Part shown: in pieces, positions 34,508 to 43,236 of the stretch
Numbering within the stretch: position 1 is the stretch's first letter
Layout of the letters: the number at the start of each line of letters is the position of its first letter
NCBI RefSeq assembly: GCF_027531815.1
Contig: NZ_JAPZSK010000001.1
Coordinates: forward strand, 1-64,000
DNA from: Gemmatimonas sp.
GTDB lineage: Bacteria > Gemmatimonadota > Gemmatimonadetes > Gemmatimonadales > Gemmatimonadaceae
Direction: 5' to 3'
DNA: 64,000 nucleotides
The notes under the pieces: model-generated
Databases searched by the model: none
What the model was told of the DNA's origin: nothing
What the model saw: the letters and a program-made list of their open reading frames with translations, nothing else
Made by a program: the position numbers and the translations under genes

Positions 34508-36350
34508 ACTTGTTGATGATCTCCTGCAGCAGCTCGAGGGCGCGCGGATCCTTGCTGCGGGTGAGATACGTGATGGCAGCGCGACGCAACTCGGGGTTCT
34601 TTTCGGTGCGCGCCACGCTGATGAGCTTGTCGGTGCCGGCGTTGTCGCGAACACTGGCGAGCAAGGCCAGTACCTGGCGCCGGATCTCCATTTCGCGGCT
34701 CGTGTCGTAGACCTGCACCAGCGATGATACGATCACGCTGCCCGCGGGCCGGCTCACCGCGTCGGCCTGCGCGCTGCCAGGCGTTGCGGTCAGTACCGTG
34801 CCCCCAGCGCGGCGCGCGGTTTGCCCCACCACACGCGGCGTCCAGCTGGAATAGCCACCGCCCGTACCGAGATAGGCCACGGCAGTGCGGCGAACTTCCA
34901 TCGGTTCATGCCCATGCACCGCCAGTGCCACGAGGTACGCGCGCGACTCGTCGCTGCGGAGCGACGCGATGTACCGCAAAACCGTTTCCTTGAGCATCTG
35001 CCCGTTGGACTTCGCGTAGACGTCCGCGAGATACGCAAGCGGCTCAGCGACCTCGGGGGGCTTGCGTCCGAGATACCAGTGGAGCGCTTCGACGCGCAGC
35101 TCCTCCGGTGCCTTCACGTCGGCGGTGATGTCGCGAAGGGTGGCCAGCGCACGGTCTGAGCCGGACCGCCCGCCCGTCCCCACGCCCGCCCGAGACAATG
35201 CGTATACGGCACGCTTGCGCATGTCGAGCTCCTCGCCGTTGCGCGCGAGGTCCACCAGCATGTTCACCGCCTCCTCACTCGGCACGTTCGCCAGCCAGAA
35301 CACCGCTTGTTCACGCACCTCACGATCGGGATCGGACTTGGCGGCGTTCATGAGCAGCGAGGCCGCCTCGGGGCTCTTCTGCCGCGCGATCAGCCACACC
35401 GCGGTACGGCGCAGCTGCTGCGTGCACGGTTCACGACGCGCCAGGACCTTCTTGAGAATGGGCATCGCGCGCTCGGCGTCCATCTGCGTCACCGCGTTCA
35501 GCGCGTCCACCCGTTCGTCATCTTCGGCCCGCGGGCAGCCATCGTTTGCGGCACGTTCCGCGCGGCCCAGCACACTCTGCGCGGCCGCAACATTGCCACG
35601 CCGCCCCAACATGCCTTCGATGCGCGCGCTGAGTGCGGCGGCATCACCGCGCGTGGCTGCGCGCGGGTAGTCACGCTGCTGCAGTCCCAACGCATCCTGC
35701 GCGAGATGCAGATTCTGCTGCCCGCCAAGACGCTGCAGCGCGAACGCTTCCCAGTACGGCGCATCGGGGGCGTAGCTGCTCTTGGGGTACTTCTGCCGGA
35801 TCTGCTTGAACAGCTCCGCCGCGCGCTGGTAGGAATCGCCGCTGAGCGCCTTGCGCGCTTCACGGTAGAGCGAGTCGGCGAGGTCCTGCGCATCCCACGG
35901 CTCGGGGGCCATCGTGCGATAGCCTCGGGCCCGCTCGGTTGTGGCGGTCCACACGCCACCCTCCGCGGCGAAGGGCACCATGCGCATCGCCATCGCGGCG
36001 CTCTCCATGCCCAAGCGTGCACCTTCGGCGGCCATGGCCACCATGTCGGTGCTGGACAGTCGCGCCAGTTCGGCAATGCCGCGCGCATCGACCGAGGCCA
36101 GGGCGTGACCGACGGTTTCCGCGATGTACGGGTCGAGGGCATCGAGACGGGCGAGCACATCGAGGCCAGCGCGTGGCGCCGGAGGCGCGAGGGGTGCGGC
36201 CGGCGCGGGGCGATCGGCCGGAGCAGGCGCCGGGGCCGGACGCGGACGCGGCGGCTGTTGCGCGGCAATGGCGGTCGGCAACATGCCGCACAGCACGGCG
36301 CACGCTCCACCGATCGCCGTCAGTCGGGACATCAGGGGTCGCACGATCAT
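34506..36350 (-). CDS. exported HEAT-repeat / TPR-like scaffold protein
   Basis: A 614-residue protein with a signal peptide (to about residue 30), a Pro/Ala-rich linker (32-60), a tetratricopeptide-like stretch (about 165-260) and then at least five HEAT/armadillo-type helical repeats ('DREVREQAVFWLANVPSEEAVNMLVDLA', 'PELRRAAITYLTRSKDPRALELL'). Such repeats bind other proteins; no catalytic site is present. It starts at the ATG at 36350, preceded by GGAGGAG, and overlaps the stop of the membrane protein gene by the ATGA arrangement, so it is the third gene of a sigma-factor operon. It may be a periplasmic effector or sensor of that system. Confidence 0.8.
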   Translation of the reverse strand: MIVRPLMSRLTAIGGACAVLCGMLPTAIAAQQPPRPRPAPAPAPADRPAPAAPLAPPAPRAGLDVLARLDALDPYIAETVGHALASVDARGIAELARLSSTDMVAMAAEGARLGMESAAMAMRMVPFAAEGGVWTATTERARGYRTMAPEPWDAQDLADSLYREARKALSGDSYQRAAELFKQIRQKYPKSSYAPDAPYWEAFALQRLGGQQNLHLAQDALGLQQRDYPRAATRGDAAALSARIEGMLGRRGNVAAAQSVLGRAERAANDGCPRAEDDERVDALNAVTQMDAERAMPILKKVLARREPCTQQLRRTAVWLIARQKSPEAASLLMNAAKSDPDREVREQAVFWLANVPSEEAVNMLVDLARNGEELDMRKRAVYALSRAGVGTGGRSGSDRALATLRDITADVKAPEELRVEALHWYLGRKPPEVAEPLAYLADVYAKSNGQMLKETVLRYIASLRSDESRAYLVALAVHGHEPMEVRRTAVAYLGTGGGYSSWTPRVVGQTARRAGGTVLTATPGSAQADAVSRPAGSVIVSSLVQVYDTSREMEIRRQVLALLASVRDNAGTDKLISVARTEKNPELRRAAITYLTRSKDPRALELLQEIINK

Positions 36351-37087
36351 CAGTCTCCTCCGTAGATGACCGCATCGCTCAGCGAGGCGGCCGTGACCAA
36401 CGCGTTCACACGCGTCAGCAGGTTGGTTTCGCGTAGAGTTTCTCGCGGGGCGCGCTGGGTTTCCGGCGCGGTGGAGCGCGCCTGGATGACCTGCACGAGC
36501 ACGAGTTCGAGGTCTTGCAGCAGCCGGCGCGTGCGCTCGTCGCGCAGTTGGGGCTGATCGAGCAGCAGCCGCGTGGTGGTGAGCAGCTCCCGCGCCGGCG
36601 GCGCCAGTGCGGCATCGGCTCCTGTGGACTGCGTGTTGTCACTCACCGTGGTGAGCAGCGACACGGTGCGTGCGAGATGCTCCTGCATGGCTATATGCGA
36701 CGGATCGTTCGCGAGCGCCGGATCCGCCCCGTCGGCGGCGGCGCCCTGAGCCACGGACACGACCGGCGACGTGGGGGAGGAGCGGGGGAGCAGGTAGCGA
36801 CCAATCGCCACACCGCACACCAGCACGGCCGCAGCCGCCATCAGCTGGCGCAGGCGTCGCACTGACGCGGGGCGCGCGGCAGGCACCGGTGCGGTGGTCA
36901 CACGGTCCCGCCGGATGCGCGCCCACATCATCTCGCGCGGCACCTCGACGGCCTCGTCGAGCTCCGCCGTGGCTTCGCGCACGAGATCGAGCATCCACGG
37001 CTCGAGCGGTGCGTCGGATGCGGGGAGCGCCGACGACTCGTGCGACGGTTCCTCGTGTGGATCCTGCTGGTGGTGATGCCTGGTCAT
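36350..37087 (-). CDS. membrane protein, probable anti-sigma factor
   Basis: A 245-residue protein with a His-rich start (residues 4-6), a cytoplasmic acidic region, one membrane segment at about 82-100, and a helical periplasmic part. It lacks the ZAS zinc motif (HxxxCxxC). Its position directly after an ECF sigma gene (ATGA overlap) and topology fit an anti-sigma factor. The assignment rests on context, since the sequence has no recognisable domain. Confidence 0.65.
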   Translation of the reverse strand: MTRHHHQQDPHEEPSHESSALPASDAPLEPWMLDLVREATAELDEAVEVPREMMWARIRRDRVTTAPVPAARPASVRRLRQLMAAAAVLVCGVAIGRYLLPRSSPTSPVVSVAQGAAADGADPALANDPSHIAMQEHLARTVSLLTTVSDNTQSTGADAALAPPARELLTTTRLLLDQPQLRDERTRRLLQDLELVLVQVIQARSTAPETQRAPRETLRETNLLTRVNALVTAASLSDAVIYGGD

Positions 37088-37710
37088 GCCGACTCCTTGC
37101 CGAGCTGCAGTGGCGCGTGTGGGGCGAACGCGGCGAGCGCGTGTCGCAGCTTTTCGCGCGCCCGGGAGAGCTGTGACTTGCTCGTGCCAATGGCGCAGCC
37201 GAGCGCGTCGCTGATCTCCTCGTGCGTGAATCCTTCCACATCGTGCATGAGAAACACGCGGCGGGTGCCCTCCGGAAGCGCGGCGATCGCGGCCTTGAGA
37301 CGGGTCCGAAGGTCCGGGTCGCCAACGTCGGTGCTGCGGGCAGCCACCGTCGTGGCCTCCTCGAGCGGCGCGGCAAACGCCTCGCGGCGTTTGAGCGTGC
37401 GCAGCCCGTTGAGCGTGACCGACACGGCAATTGCATGCAGCCAACTGCTCAGCGCCGCGTCCCCGCGGAACTGTCCGAGCCGGTCGAAGGCCCGCAGGAA
37501 AGTGTCCTGCGTCCACTCCTGGGCCAGCTCCGGGCGTCCGCTCATCCGGAGGATGAGGCGGTACACCCGGTCCACGTGCCGGTCGTAGAACTGCCGTTCC
37601 GCCGCCGGGTCGCCGGCCCGGAGTCGGGCCAGCAACGCGGCATCGGAGGGCGTCTCGAAGGTCACGGGGTCGCCGGTTTCCGTGCTGTCGTCATGTCGGT
37701 GCGCATGCAT
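37084..37710 (-). CDS. ECF-family RNA polymerase sigma factor
   Basis: A 208-residue sigma-70 family protein of the extracytoplasmic function class. Region 2 ('AAERQFYDRHVDRVYRLILRMSG...WTQDTFLRAFDRLGQFRG') binds the -10 element and core polymerase; region 4 ('ALPEGTRRVFLMHDVEGFTHEEISDALGCAIGTSKSQLSRAREKL') has the helix-turn-helix for the -35 element. It is the first gene of the operon with the membrane protein and the HEAT-repeat protein. Its own promoter lies in or next to the palindromic repeats at 37.75-38.25 kb. Confidence 0.93.
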   Translation of the reverse strand: MHAHRHDDSTETGDPVTFETPSDAALLARLRAGDPAAERQFYDRHVDRVYRLILRMSGRPELAQEWTQDTFLRAFDRLGQFRGDAALSSWLHAIAVSVTLNGLRTLKRREAFAAPLEEATTVAARSTDVGDPDLRTRLKAAIAALPEGTRRVFLMHDVEGFTHEEISDALGCAIGTSKSQLSRAREKLRHALAAFAPHAPLQLGKESA

Positions 37711-37749
37711 GTGCGCGAGAAAGACAGCGCCGGAAGGGAAAGGGTTGCA

Positions 37750-38245
37750 CGCCGCGGTTCGGGAATGCTCGGATTGGTCCGGATGATCGGACGTCGGAGG
37801 TCGGACGAATGCCCGAAATCGGAGCCCAGAAACGGCGTTCGGAAATCGGAGGTCGGATGGGGTGTACCCGCAGTAACGGCCGCACGCTCCTCCGAACTCC
37901 GATTTCCGAACGCCCTTTCCGACATCGGACCTCCGGCATTCATCCGAGGTCCGACATCCGGAGCTCCGATCGATCCGACCATCGGAGCTCGGAGGTCAGA
38001 CGAATGCCCGAATTCGGAGCCCAGAAACGGCGTTCGGAGGTCGGAGGTCGGATGCGTGGTGCCCGCAGTACCGGCCGCACACGCCTCCGAACTCCGATTT
38101 CCGAACGCCCTTTCCGGCATCGGACCTCCGGCGCTCATCCGCTGTCCGACATCGGGATATCCGATCGATCCGACGATCGGAAGTCGGAGGTCGGAGGTCG
38201 GACGAATGCCCGAAGTCGGAGCCCCGAGACAGCGTGCGGGGGTCG
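37750..38245. repeat. ~195-200-bp palindromic tandem repeat, about 2.5 units
   Basis: Copies of TCGGACGAATGCCCGAA occur at 37801, 37996 (TCAGACG...) and 38198, spacing 195 and 202 bp. Within each unit the left half (CGAATGCCCGAAATCGGAG, CGGCGTTCGGAAATCGGAGG) is the complement of the right half (CTCCGATTTCCGAACGCC, CATCGGACCTCCGG...CATCCG), so each unit can fold on itself. The 550-bp gap otherwise holds only the sigma operon promoter region. No gene is visible. Confidence 0.85.
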
Positions 38246-38260
38246 GAAGCCCGATCTCCT

Positions 38261-38938
38261 TCAGCGCAGCGGTTCCGCCGCCCTCTGCTCCTGATTCACC
38301 ACAATGGGTTGGGCCGCGCCAGCGCCAAGCTGCCTGTTCTGGTCGCTCATGACCCGGGTCAGGAAGCGCTGCCCTTCCCCAATGCGCTCCACCTCAATGG
38401 CGATGCTCTCCACGCTCTGGCCCAGCTGCTCCAGGCGGTCGGTGACTTCGCGCGGGACGGGGGCGATAACGGTCGCGCCCTGTTTCCACAGCCGCCGAGC
38501 GCGCGCGAAGGCGAGAGGAAAGAGCACGAACAGCGTGAAGACGACCGAGACGGTCGTGATCGTCTCGAGCACGTCGCGGTCGGACGTGTCCGGCGGCGGC
38601 GTTTCCACGACCGCTCCCGGCACCGCCGATGCCTTGGCCACGGCCAGATCGGCTTGGGCGATCTGCTGCTCGAGGCTGGAGATGCGGGCATCGGTTTCCT
38701 TCAGCCTCGCCTCGAGGCCCTGCTGATCAGCCGGGGAGATCTCGTCCGCGCGAAGGTCGCTGGCGATGTCATTGCGCTGGTCCTGTACCCGCTCCAGCTG
38801 GTCGCGCAGCTCGCTGCGCTGTGCTTCCATGGCCTTGAGCACCGCCGAGGGCGAGGCCCCATCGGGGGTCATGGTGACCGGGAAGGCACCGTCCGGAACG
38901 GAGGTGGCGGTCGGCGGCGGCGGTGGGGTGGGCTGCAT
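38261..38938 (-). CDS. coiled-coil membrane protein, unknown
   Basis: A 225-residue protein with a Pro-rich N-terminus (residues 3-9), a coiled coil at about 35-100, a membrane segment at about 127-146 and a second helical region after it ('[33 protein letters not shown]'). No catalytic motif is visible. The ATG at 38938 is chosen over a GTG at 39064, because the extra residues upstream look non-coding. It could be a structural or signalling membrane protein. Confidence 0.6.
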   Translation of the reverse strand: MQPTPPPPPTATSVPDGAFPVTMTPDGASPSAVLKAMEAQRSELRDQLERVQDQRNDIASDLRADEISPADQQGLEARLKETDARISSLEQQIAQADLAVAKASAVPGAVVETPPPDTSDRDVLETITTVSVVFTLFVLFPLAFARARRLWKQGATVIAPVPREVTDRLEQLGQSVESIAIEVERIGEGQRFLTRVMSDQNRQLGAGAAQPIVVNQEQRAAEPLR

Positions 38939-39076
38939 GTCGCGGGCGCGGGTGACTCGAGGGAACGGACGGTCGCGATTGGCCGCGTCGATTGCTGGCG
39001 GCCTGTGTGCCGTACGTTCGGGAACGGACACGGTTTCGGCAATGCCATCGTCCGCACCGCTCACGCCCCCACGATG

Positions 39077-39499
39077 TTACCCCGCCACTACCGGTGCCGT
39101 ACGGCGACAGGTGGTGACCAGGCGGGCGTTCAACCAGTGCGCGCGCACGATGCACAGCGCACCAGCTACCCCCGCCAGCACCTCCGCCACGGGCATTTCC
39201 GTAGCGGGACGCACCACCAGCAGCAGGACGAACCCTGCGGCCAACCACAGCGCGGGGCGCGGCGAGCGGTGGCGCGGGTACGACGGCCCCAGACTGACGG
39301 CCCCCACGCCGAGCGACGCCGCAAGAAACACGGTCTCCACCTGCGGGTCGCCAAGTCGGCTGGCCCCGAGGGTCGACAGCAGCCCCGCAAACAGCGCCGT
39401 GGCCGCGCAGTGCACCGCGCACAGCGTGCTGGTGGCGATGCCAAGGCGGTCGAGCCAGGGCCGGTCAGGGCGTTCATGAGTGGCGACGGGGACGCGCAT
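39077..39499 (-). CDS. MerC-domain membrane protein
   Basis: A 140-residue protein with four membrane segments and the MerC motif '[12 protein letters not shown]' at about 26-37, whose two Cys bind metal in mercury transporters. Similar MerC proteins often appear near zinc-responsive genes. The start ATG at 39499 lies seven bases after a TATCAT -10 box with TTGATA as -35 (16-bp spacer), so the mRNA should be leaderless, and a Zur-type palindrome (39508-39523) lies over the promoter. It is divergent from the L31 gene. A role in metal uptake under zinc limitation is inferred. Confidence 0.85.
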   Translation of the reverse strand: MRVPVATHERPDRPWLDRLGIATSTLCAVHCAATALFAGLLSTLGASRLGDPQVETVFLAASLGVGAVSLGPSYPRHRSPRPALWLAAGFVLLLVVRPATEMPVAEVLAGVAGALCIVRAHWLNARLVTTCRRTAPVVAG

Positions 39500-39507
39500 G
39501 TCAGTAA

Positions 39508-39523
39508 TGATAGCGCGTTCTCA
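39508..39523. promoter_or_regulatory. Zur-type operator A (MerC / L31 divergent region)
   Basis: The 16-bp site reads TGATAGCGCGTTCTCA, equal to TGAGAA-N4-CTATCA on the other strand, matching three other sites in the window. An additional half-site TGATAG on the minus strand lies next to it (39528-39533), giving three half-sites in a row. It overlaps the probable MerC promoter. Confidence 0.7.
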
Positions 39524-39697
39524 TACTCTATCAAGGGCGCCGCGCCCAGTCGGTCCCTTGAATCCGCCGACCAACTCGGCCAGATATCAAGGCTGTGTTT
39601 CGACCCGGGGGCAATGCCCCCACTCCGCCCCGGCTCCCGGGGCATCCATTCAAGAACGCGCACACCGCCGGCAATGGTGGCGCATGCTGGAGTTCGC

Positions 39698-39943
39698 ATG
39701 GCCAAAGAAGGCATTCATCCGCCGTACCACTCGGTCGTTTTCAAGGATGCGTCGACCGGCGCGCTGGTCCTCACCCGTTCGACGATGACGAGCGAGCAGA
39801 AGATCAAGCTCGACGACGGCAACGAGTACCCGCTCATCCTCCTCGAAATCACGAGCGACTCGCACCCGTTCTACACGGGCACCCAGCGCCTCATCGACAC
39901 GCAGGGTCGCGTCGACAAGTTCAAGAAGCGCTACGGCCGCTGA
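39698..39943 (+). CDS. rpmE2: ribosomal protein L31 type B (zinc-independent)
   Basis: An 81-residue L31 of the C-minus type: '[24 protein letters not shown]' and '[26 protein letters not shown]' match the zinc-free paralog, and no Cys remains. In many bacteria this form replaces zinc-containing L31 when zinc is scarce and is repressed by Zur. The start ATG has CTGGAG upstream. It is the last gene before a strong terminator and is 175 bp from Zur-type operator A. Confidence 0.95.
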   Translation: MAKEGIHPPYHSVVFKDASTGALVLTRSTMTSEQKIKLDDGNEYPLILLEITSDSHPFYTGTQRLIDTQGRVDKFKKRYGR

Positions 39944-39961
39944 GCCTGATGACCGAACGCC

Positions 39962-39998
39962 AAACCGCCCCGGATCGCATCCGGGGCGGTTTGCTTTT
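39962..39998. terminator. intrinsic terminator between L31 and the desaturase gene
   Basis: A perfect 14-bp stem AAACCGCCCCGGAT with ATCCGGGGCGGTTT around CGC, then GCTTTT. It lies 19 bp past the L31 stop and touches the stop of the convergent gene, so it serves both. Confidence 0.9.
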
Positions 39999-40693
39999 CA
40001 GGTTGCGGCGTGGGCGGTGGTGCGCCCCGACGATGCGCGAGGGTGCGCCTGAGCGCGGGCGCGCCCCTGTCGCGCCACCTGCTGCCGGACGGCCTCGAGA
40101 TGCGGACCGAAGATGGCCGGATCATCGGCGAGCACCGCGCGCGCCATGGCTTCATCGTCGCGGCGCGTGACGCCGAACACCCGCGCAATCAGCCGCTCCA
40201 GTCCGCGCCAGAAACCCACGCCGTCGAGGATGGGATTGAGGAAGTCGGTGAGCACGCAGTAGTGCGAGTCTTTCCCCAGCACATGGTGGCGGTGGTGATG
40301 CGACGGTGATTGGATGAGGTGCAGCCGCTGCAGGAGCCGCACGATCGGGCCGTTCTCCCGGCGGGAGCGATGGCTCCACTTGTGCACCTGGTTGGCATTG
40401 AGCCCGAGCACCATGGACAGCGCAATCATCCAGTTGAACACGCCGAGCGCCAGCGTCAGGGCGGTGATGCCGGCGCAAATGGCGAGCAACAGCCGTGAAC
40501 TGAGGAACCACGAGTTCGTCACGAACGCCCGCGGGGCGTAATGATGCAGGATATTGGGCTTCGTGACGTGGCGACCAACGATGGGCCACGACGGGTCCCC
40601 GTACGCGTCTTCAATCCAGTGAAAGACGCCCGACAGCAAGTCGGTAATGAGCCAGACAGCGACGATCTGCAACAGCACGAGCAGTACGGACAT
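39998..40693 (-). CDS. CarF/TMEM189-type lipid desaturase
   Basis: A 231-residue membrane protein of the Kua/TMEM189/CarF family, which forms the vinyl-ether bond of plasmalogens. Family His motifs are all present: H25-W26, H42, H50-H51, H104 and H108 (HKWSH), the SHHHRHH cluster (131-137) and H144, which together bind a diiron centre. Membrane helices are at about 1-20, 65-100. In myxobacteria CarF mediates light/singlet-oxygen signalling. The C-terminal ~35 residues are low complexity, and the gene overlaps the terminator at its stop. If real, it predicts plasmalogens in this organism. Confidence 0.88.
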   Translation of the reverse strand: MSVLLVLLQIVAVWLITDLLSGVFHWIEDAYGDPSWPIVGRHVTKPNILHHYAPRAFVTNSWFLSSRLLLAICAGITALTLALGVFNWMIALSMVLGLNANQVHKWSHRSRRENGPIVRLLQRLHLIQSPSHHHRHHVLGKDSHYCVLTDFLNPILDGVGFWRGLERLIARVFGVTRRDDEAMARAVLADDPAIFGPHLEAVRQQVARQGRARAQAHPRASSGRTTAHAAT

Positions 40694-40825
40694 GTACGAC
40701 CTCCCGCATCGTGAACGTGAGATGCAACGGCAACACCGTGCTGCATGATGTGCTCCACCGTCCGCCGGCGCATCCCCCGTTTGCCTGACACCTGCGACTC
40801 TGGCGTCAGGCGGCGTCAGGCGGCG

Positions 40826-41683
40826 TCAGTCGGCGGCGGGCGGCTCGCTGCCGGTGAGCGCCGCCGTAATCAACAGCACGACGGCGGCAACCGCACACTC
40901 GACGCGCACAGCGCGCACGGCGGGATTTTCCCCCCGCGTGATGCGCTTTCGTTGACGGGCCCCGACGGTCAGCACGATGAGCACCAGCGCCGACTTGAGC
41001 AGGAGCAGACGGCCGTAGTCGCTGGCAAGAATGGCGGCGGGGGGCGTGCCCAGCAGGAGACGCGCGCCACTCCCCACGCCGGTGAGTACGGTCACCGGGG
41101 CCATGATCGTGGCCGTGCGGCTGAAGGTGCGCCACGCGGCGTCGCGCAGGGCAAAGGCCGGTACGCGAGTAATGAGCAGCGTCACCACCAGACCGCCAAT
41201 CCAGGCGCCCATCGCCGCCACATGCATGGCGTCGAGCAGCCGCGCCCCCAGCGGCCAGCGCTCATCGGCGGCGGCGTGCCCCAGCCCGCCCATTGCCGCC
41301 GCCACGCCCAGCGAGGCCATGAGCAGCAGCAGCGAGGTCGTACGTCCCACCGGCAGCAGCAGGGCCACACCGGCCAGAACGCACGCCCCCATCAATTGAC
41401 TCCACCCCTGCCCCCACCCGGTGTCGGTGAGCAGCGTGGGCACGTCGGCGCTGGTCATCTCGAGCGCGCTCAATTGCAGCACCAGCAGCAGCAGCGGCGC
41501 CGTCACCAGCGCGGCCGCCCCGCCCCACGCCAGCACGCGCGGGGCGCGCGATTCGTGCACGCTGCGTGCGCCGGCCTTCCACTCGGGATCGAGAAATGCC
41601 ACGCTGGCGCGTCCCATGGCCAGCAGCGCGCCCACGTACAGCAGCAGGCGCGCTGCTCCTGCCCACGTCACCCCTTCATTCAC
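40826..41683 (-). CDS. copD: CopD family copper transport protein
   Basis: A 285-residue inner-membrane protein with eight hydrophobic segments and the CopD domain: 'LLDAMHVAAMGAWIGGLVV' with a conserved His and 'FSRTATIMAPVTVLTGVGSGARLLLGTP' in the second half. CopD takes part in copper import across the inner membrane together with CopC. Its GTG start (41683) overlaps the copC TAG stop. Three 10-bp GCGTCAGGCG repeats lie just past its stop (40803-40835). Confidence 0.88.
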   Translation of the reverse strand: MNEGVTWAGAARLLLYVGALLAMGRASVAFLDPEWKAGARSVHESRAPRVLAWGGAAALVTAPLLLLVLQLSALEMTSADVPTLLTDTGWGQGWSQLMGACVLAGVALLLPVGRTTSLLLLMASLGVAAAMGGLGHAAADERWPLGARLLDAMHVAAMGAWIGGLVVTLLITRVPAFALRDAAWRTFSRTATIMAPVTVLTGVGSGARLLLGTPPAAILASDYGRLLLLKSALVLIVLTVGARQRKRITRGENPAVRAVRVECAVAAVVLLITAALTGSEPPAAD

Positions 41684-42069
41684 TACTTCGCGAGCTTCAC
41701 GGTGAACGCGGAAACGCCGTCAACGACATGACCATCCTTCGACATGGCCTTCCACGTGATCGTGTACTTGCCATCGGTCAACGGCGTACTGAACTTCGCC
41801 ACCACCGGTTCGTCCTTGGTGGCACCGCGTGTCAGTTTGGCGGTGGGTACGGCAGCGCCCGTCGCGTTGGTGACCGCCACCTTCGTGGCTGGCAGATCGG
41901 CGAGTTCACTCAACCACAGCTTCACGGCCTCGGGGGACGTGGTCACCGTCGTGTCCTTCCCGGGAAAGATCGCCCGCAACTTGAGATGCGGCAGGCGCGC
42001 CGCACTGACCAGAGCAGGAGTGACAACGGCCAGCACGAGCGCGGGCAGCAGCAGACGGGGACGCATCAT
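41683..42069 (-). CDS. copC: CopC family copper-binding protein
   Basis: A 128-residue periplasmic protein with a signal peptide (to about 25-28, ending 'VSAARLP') and a CopC beta-barrel. The mature N-terminus carries His ('LPHLKL') and the C-terminal part the 'SKDGHVVDGVSAFTVKL' motif (Asp-x-His), the Cu(II) ligands of the family. It overlaps the mbnH stop codon by ATGA and precedes copD, forming a four-gene operon with mbnP and mbnH. Confidence 0.9.
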   Translation of the reverse strand: MMRPRLLLPALVLAVVTPALVSAARLPHLKLRAIFPGKDTTVTTSPEAVKLWLSELADLPATKVAVTNATGAAVPTAKLTRGATKDEPVVAKFSTPLTDGKYTITWKAMSKDGHVVDGVSAFTVKLAK

Positions 42070-43235
42070 TTGGAGGCTCTCCATGGGTTCGAGAAGCGCG
42101 GATCGCGCAGAAACGTGCTATCGGTGAGACTGCGAAGAAAGGCCACGAGATCACGCTTCTCCTGCGCGGTGAGCTCCATGGGCTTGAGAAACTCACTCTT
42201 GAGCGGGCTGTCGGCGCCCACCCCCGCATGCGGCCCTCCACGAAGCGTGCGACCGCCAGCGTTGTAGTGCTCGATCGCCGCCTCGAGCGTGGCCACACTG
42301 CCGTCGTGCATGTACGGCGCCGTCACCGCGACGTTCCGCAGCGTCGGGGCCTTGAACTTGCCCATGTCCAGCGGGTCGTTCGACACGGCGTGCACGCCGG
42401 TATTGGGCGCTGGATAGGCGCCCTGGCCATCGATGTTGTACAGGCCGGTGTTGTGGAACTCCACCTCCACGAACCCCTTGCCCACGTAGTTCACGGTGCC
42501 CGTGAAGTTGAAGCCACCGTGACAGTGGAAGCACTCGGTCTTCTCGCTGAAGAACAGCGCCTCGCCGCGGCGTGCCGATGCGCTGATGGCCGAGCGTTGC
42601 CCCTGCTTGTATGCGTCGTACGGCGAGCGGCCGCTGATGAGCGTGCGCTGGAAGCTGGCGATGGCCTTCACGATGTGATCCAGCGACACGGGCTCACGCT
42701 GCCCCGGGAACGCCGCCGCGAAGAGCGTGCGATAGCGTGGCTCGCCTCGCACCCGCTCGAGCAACGCCTGTTCCGCTCCCGACAGCCCCAACTCGACCGG
42801 ATCCTCGCCGAACATGGGCACCAACGCCTGCTTTTCGAGCGACGTCATGAGCGGGTTGGCCCACGTGAGCGCCGGACTGTAGGCCACGTTGGCCAGCGAC
42901 ATGCTGCCGCGCGGATGCACCTCGCCGGTGGATCCCACCGCCCGCGGCAACGCATCCGCGAACGCTCGCGCCTGCTCGTGGCAACTGGCGCAACTGAAGG
43001 TGCCGGTGCCTGACAGCCGTGTGTCGTAGAACAGGTGCCGACCAAGCGCGACCTTGGCGGTGCTCATGGGGTTGTCCGCCGGCACCACCGGTTCAGGGAA
43101 ACCTGGTGGCAGCTGCCAGCGAAACGCCGCGCTCGGTGGCTGTGCCGCCGCGGTGACGACCGGCCAGTGACTGCCGACCACCACCGAGACCAGGCCCAGC
43201 CCGCCCGCTACCCCCCACAGCGTGCGACGACGCAC
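42066..43235 (-). CDS. mbnH: diheme enzyme MbnH (MXAN_0977 family)
   Basis: A 389-residue exported diheme protein of the bacterial cytochrome c peroxidase/MauG superfamily. Haem c sites are CASCH at 82-86 and CFHCH at 235-239. Its homologue in methanotrophs, MbnH, uses a bis-Fe(IV)-type state to convert a Trp of its partner MbnP to kynurenine. The GTG start (43235) lies one base past the mbnP stop with TGAGG before it. The pair with MbnP and copCD downstream supports a copper role. Residues upstream of 43235 in the open frame belong to mbnP. Confidence 0.9.
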   Translation of the reverse strand: MRRRTLWGVAGGLGLVSVVVGSHWPVVTAAAQPPSAAFRWQLPPGFPEPVVPADNPMSTAKVALGRHLFYDTRLSGTGTFSCASCHEQARAFADALPRAVGSTGEVHPRGSMSLANVAYSPALTWANPLMTSLEKQALVPMFGEDPVELGLSGAEQALLERVRGEPRYRTLFAAAFPGQREPVSLDHIVKAIASFQRTLISGRSPYDAYKQGQRSAISASARRGEALFFSEKTECFHCHGGFNFTGTVNYVGKGFVEVEFHNTGLYNIDGQGAYPAPNTGVHAVSNDPLDMGKFKAPTLRNVAVTAPYMHDGSVATLEAAIEHYNAGGRTLRGGPHAGVGADSPLKSEFLKPMELTAQEKRDLVAFLRSLTDSTFLRDPRFSNPWRASK

Positions 43236-43236
43236 C

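Noticed and set aside
40803-40835. Three 10-bp GCGTCAGGCG repeats at the copD stop
   Set aside because: Too short and too close to coding sequence to support a functional claim.
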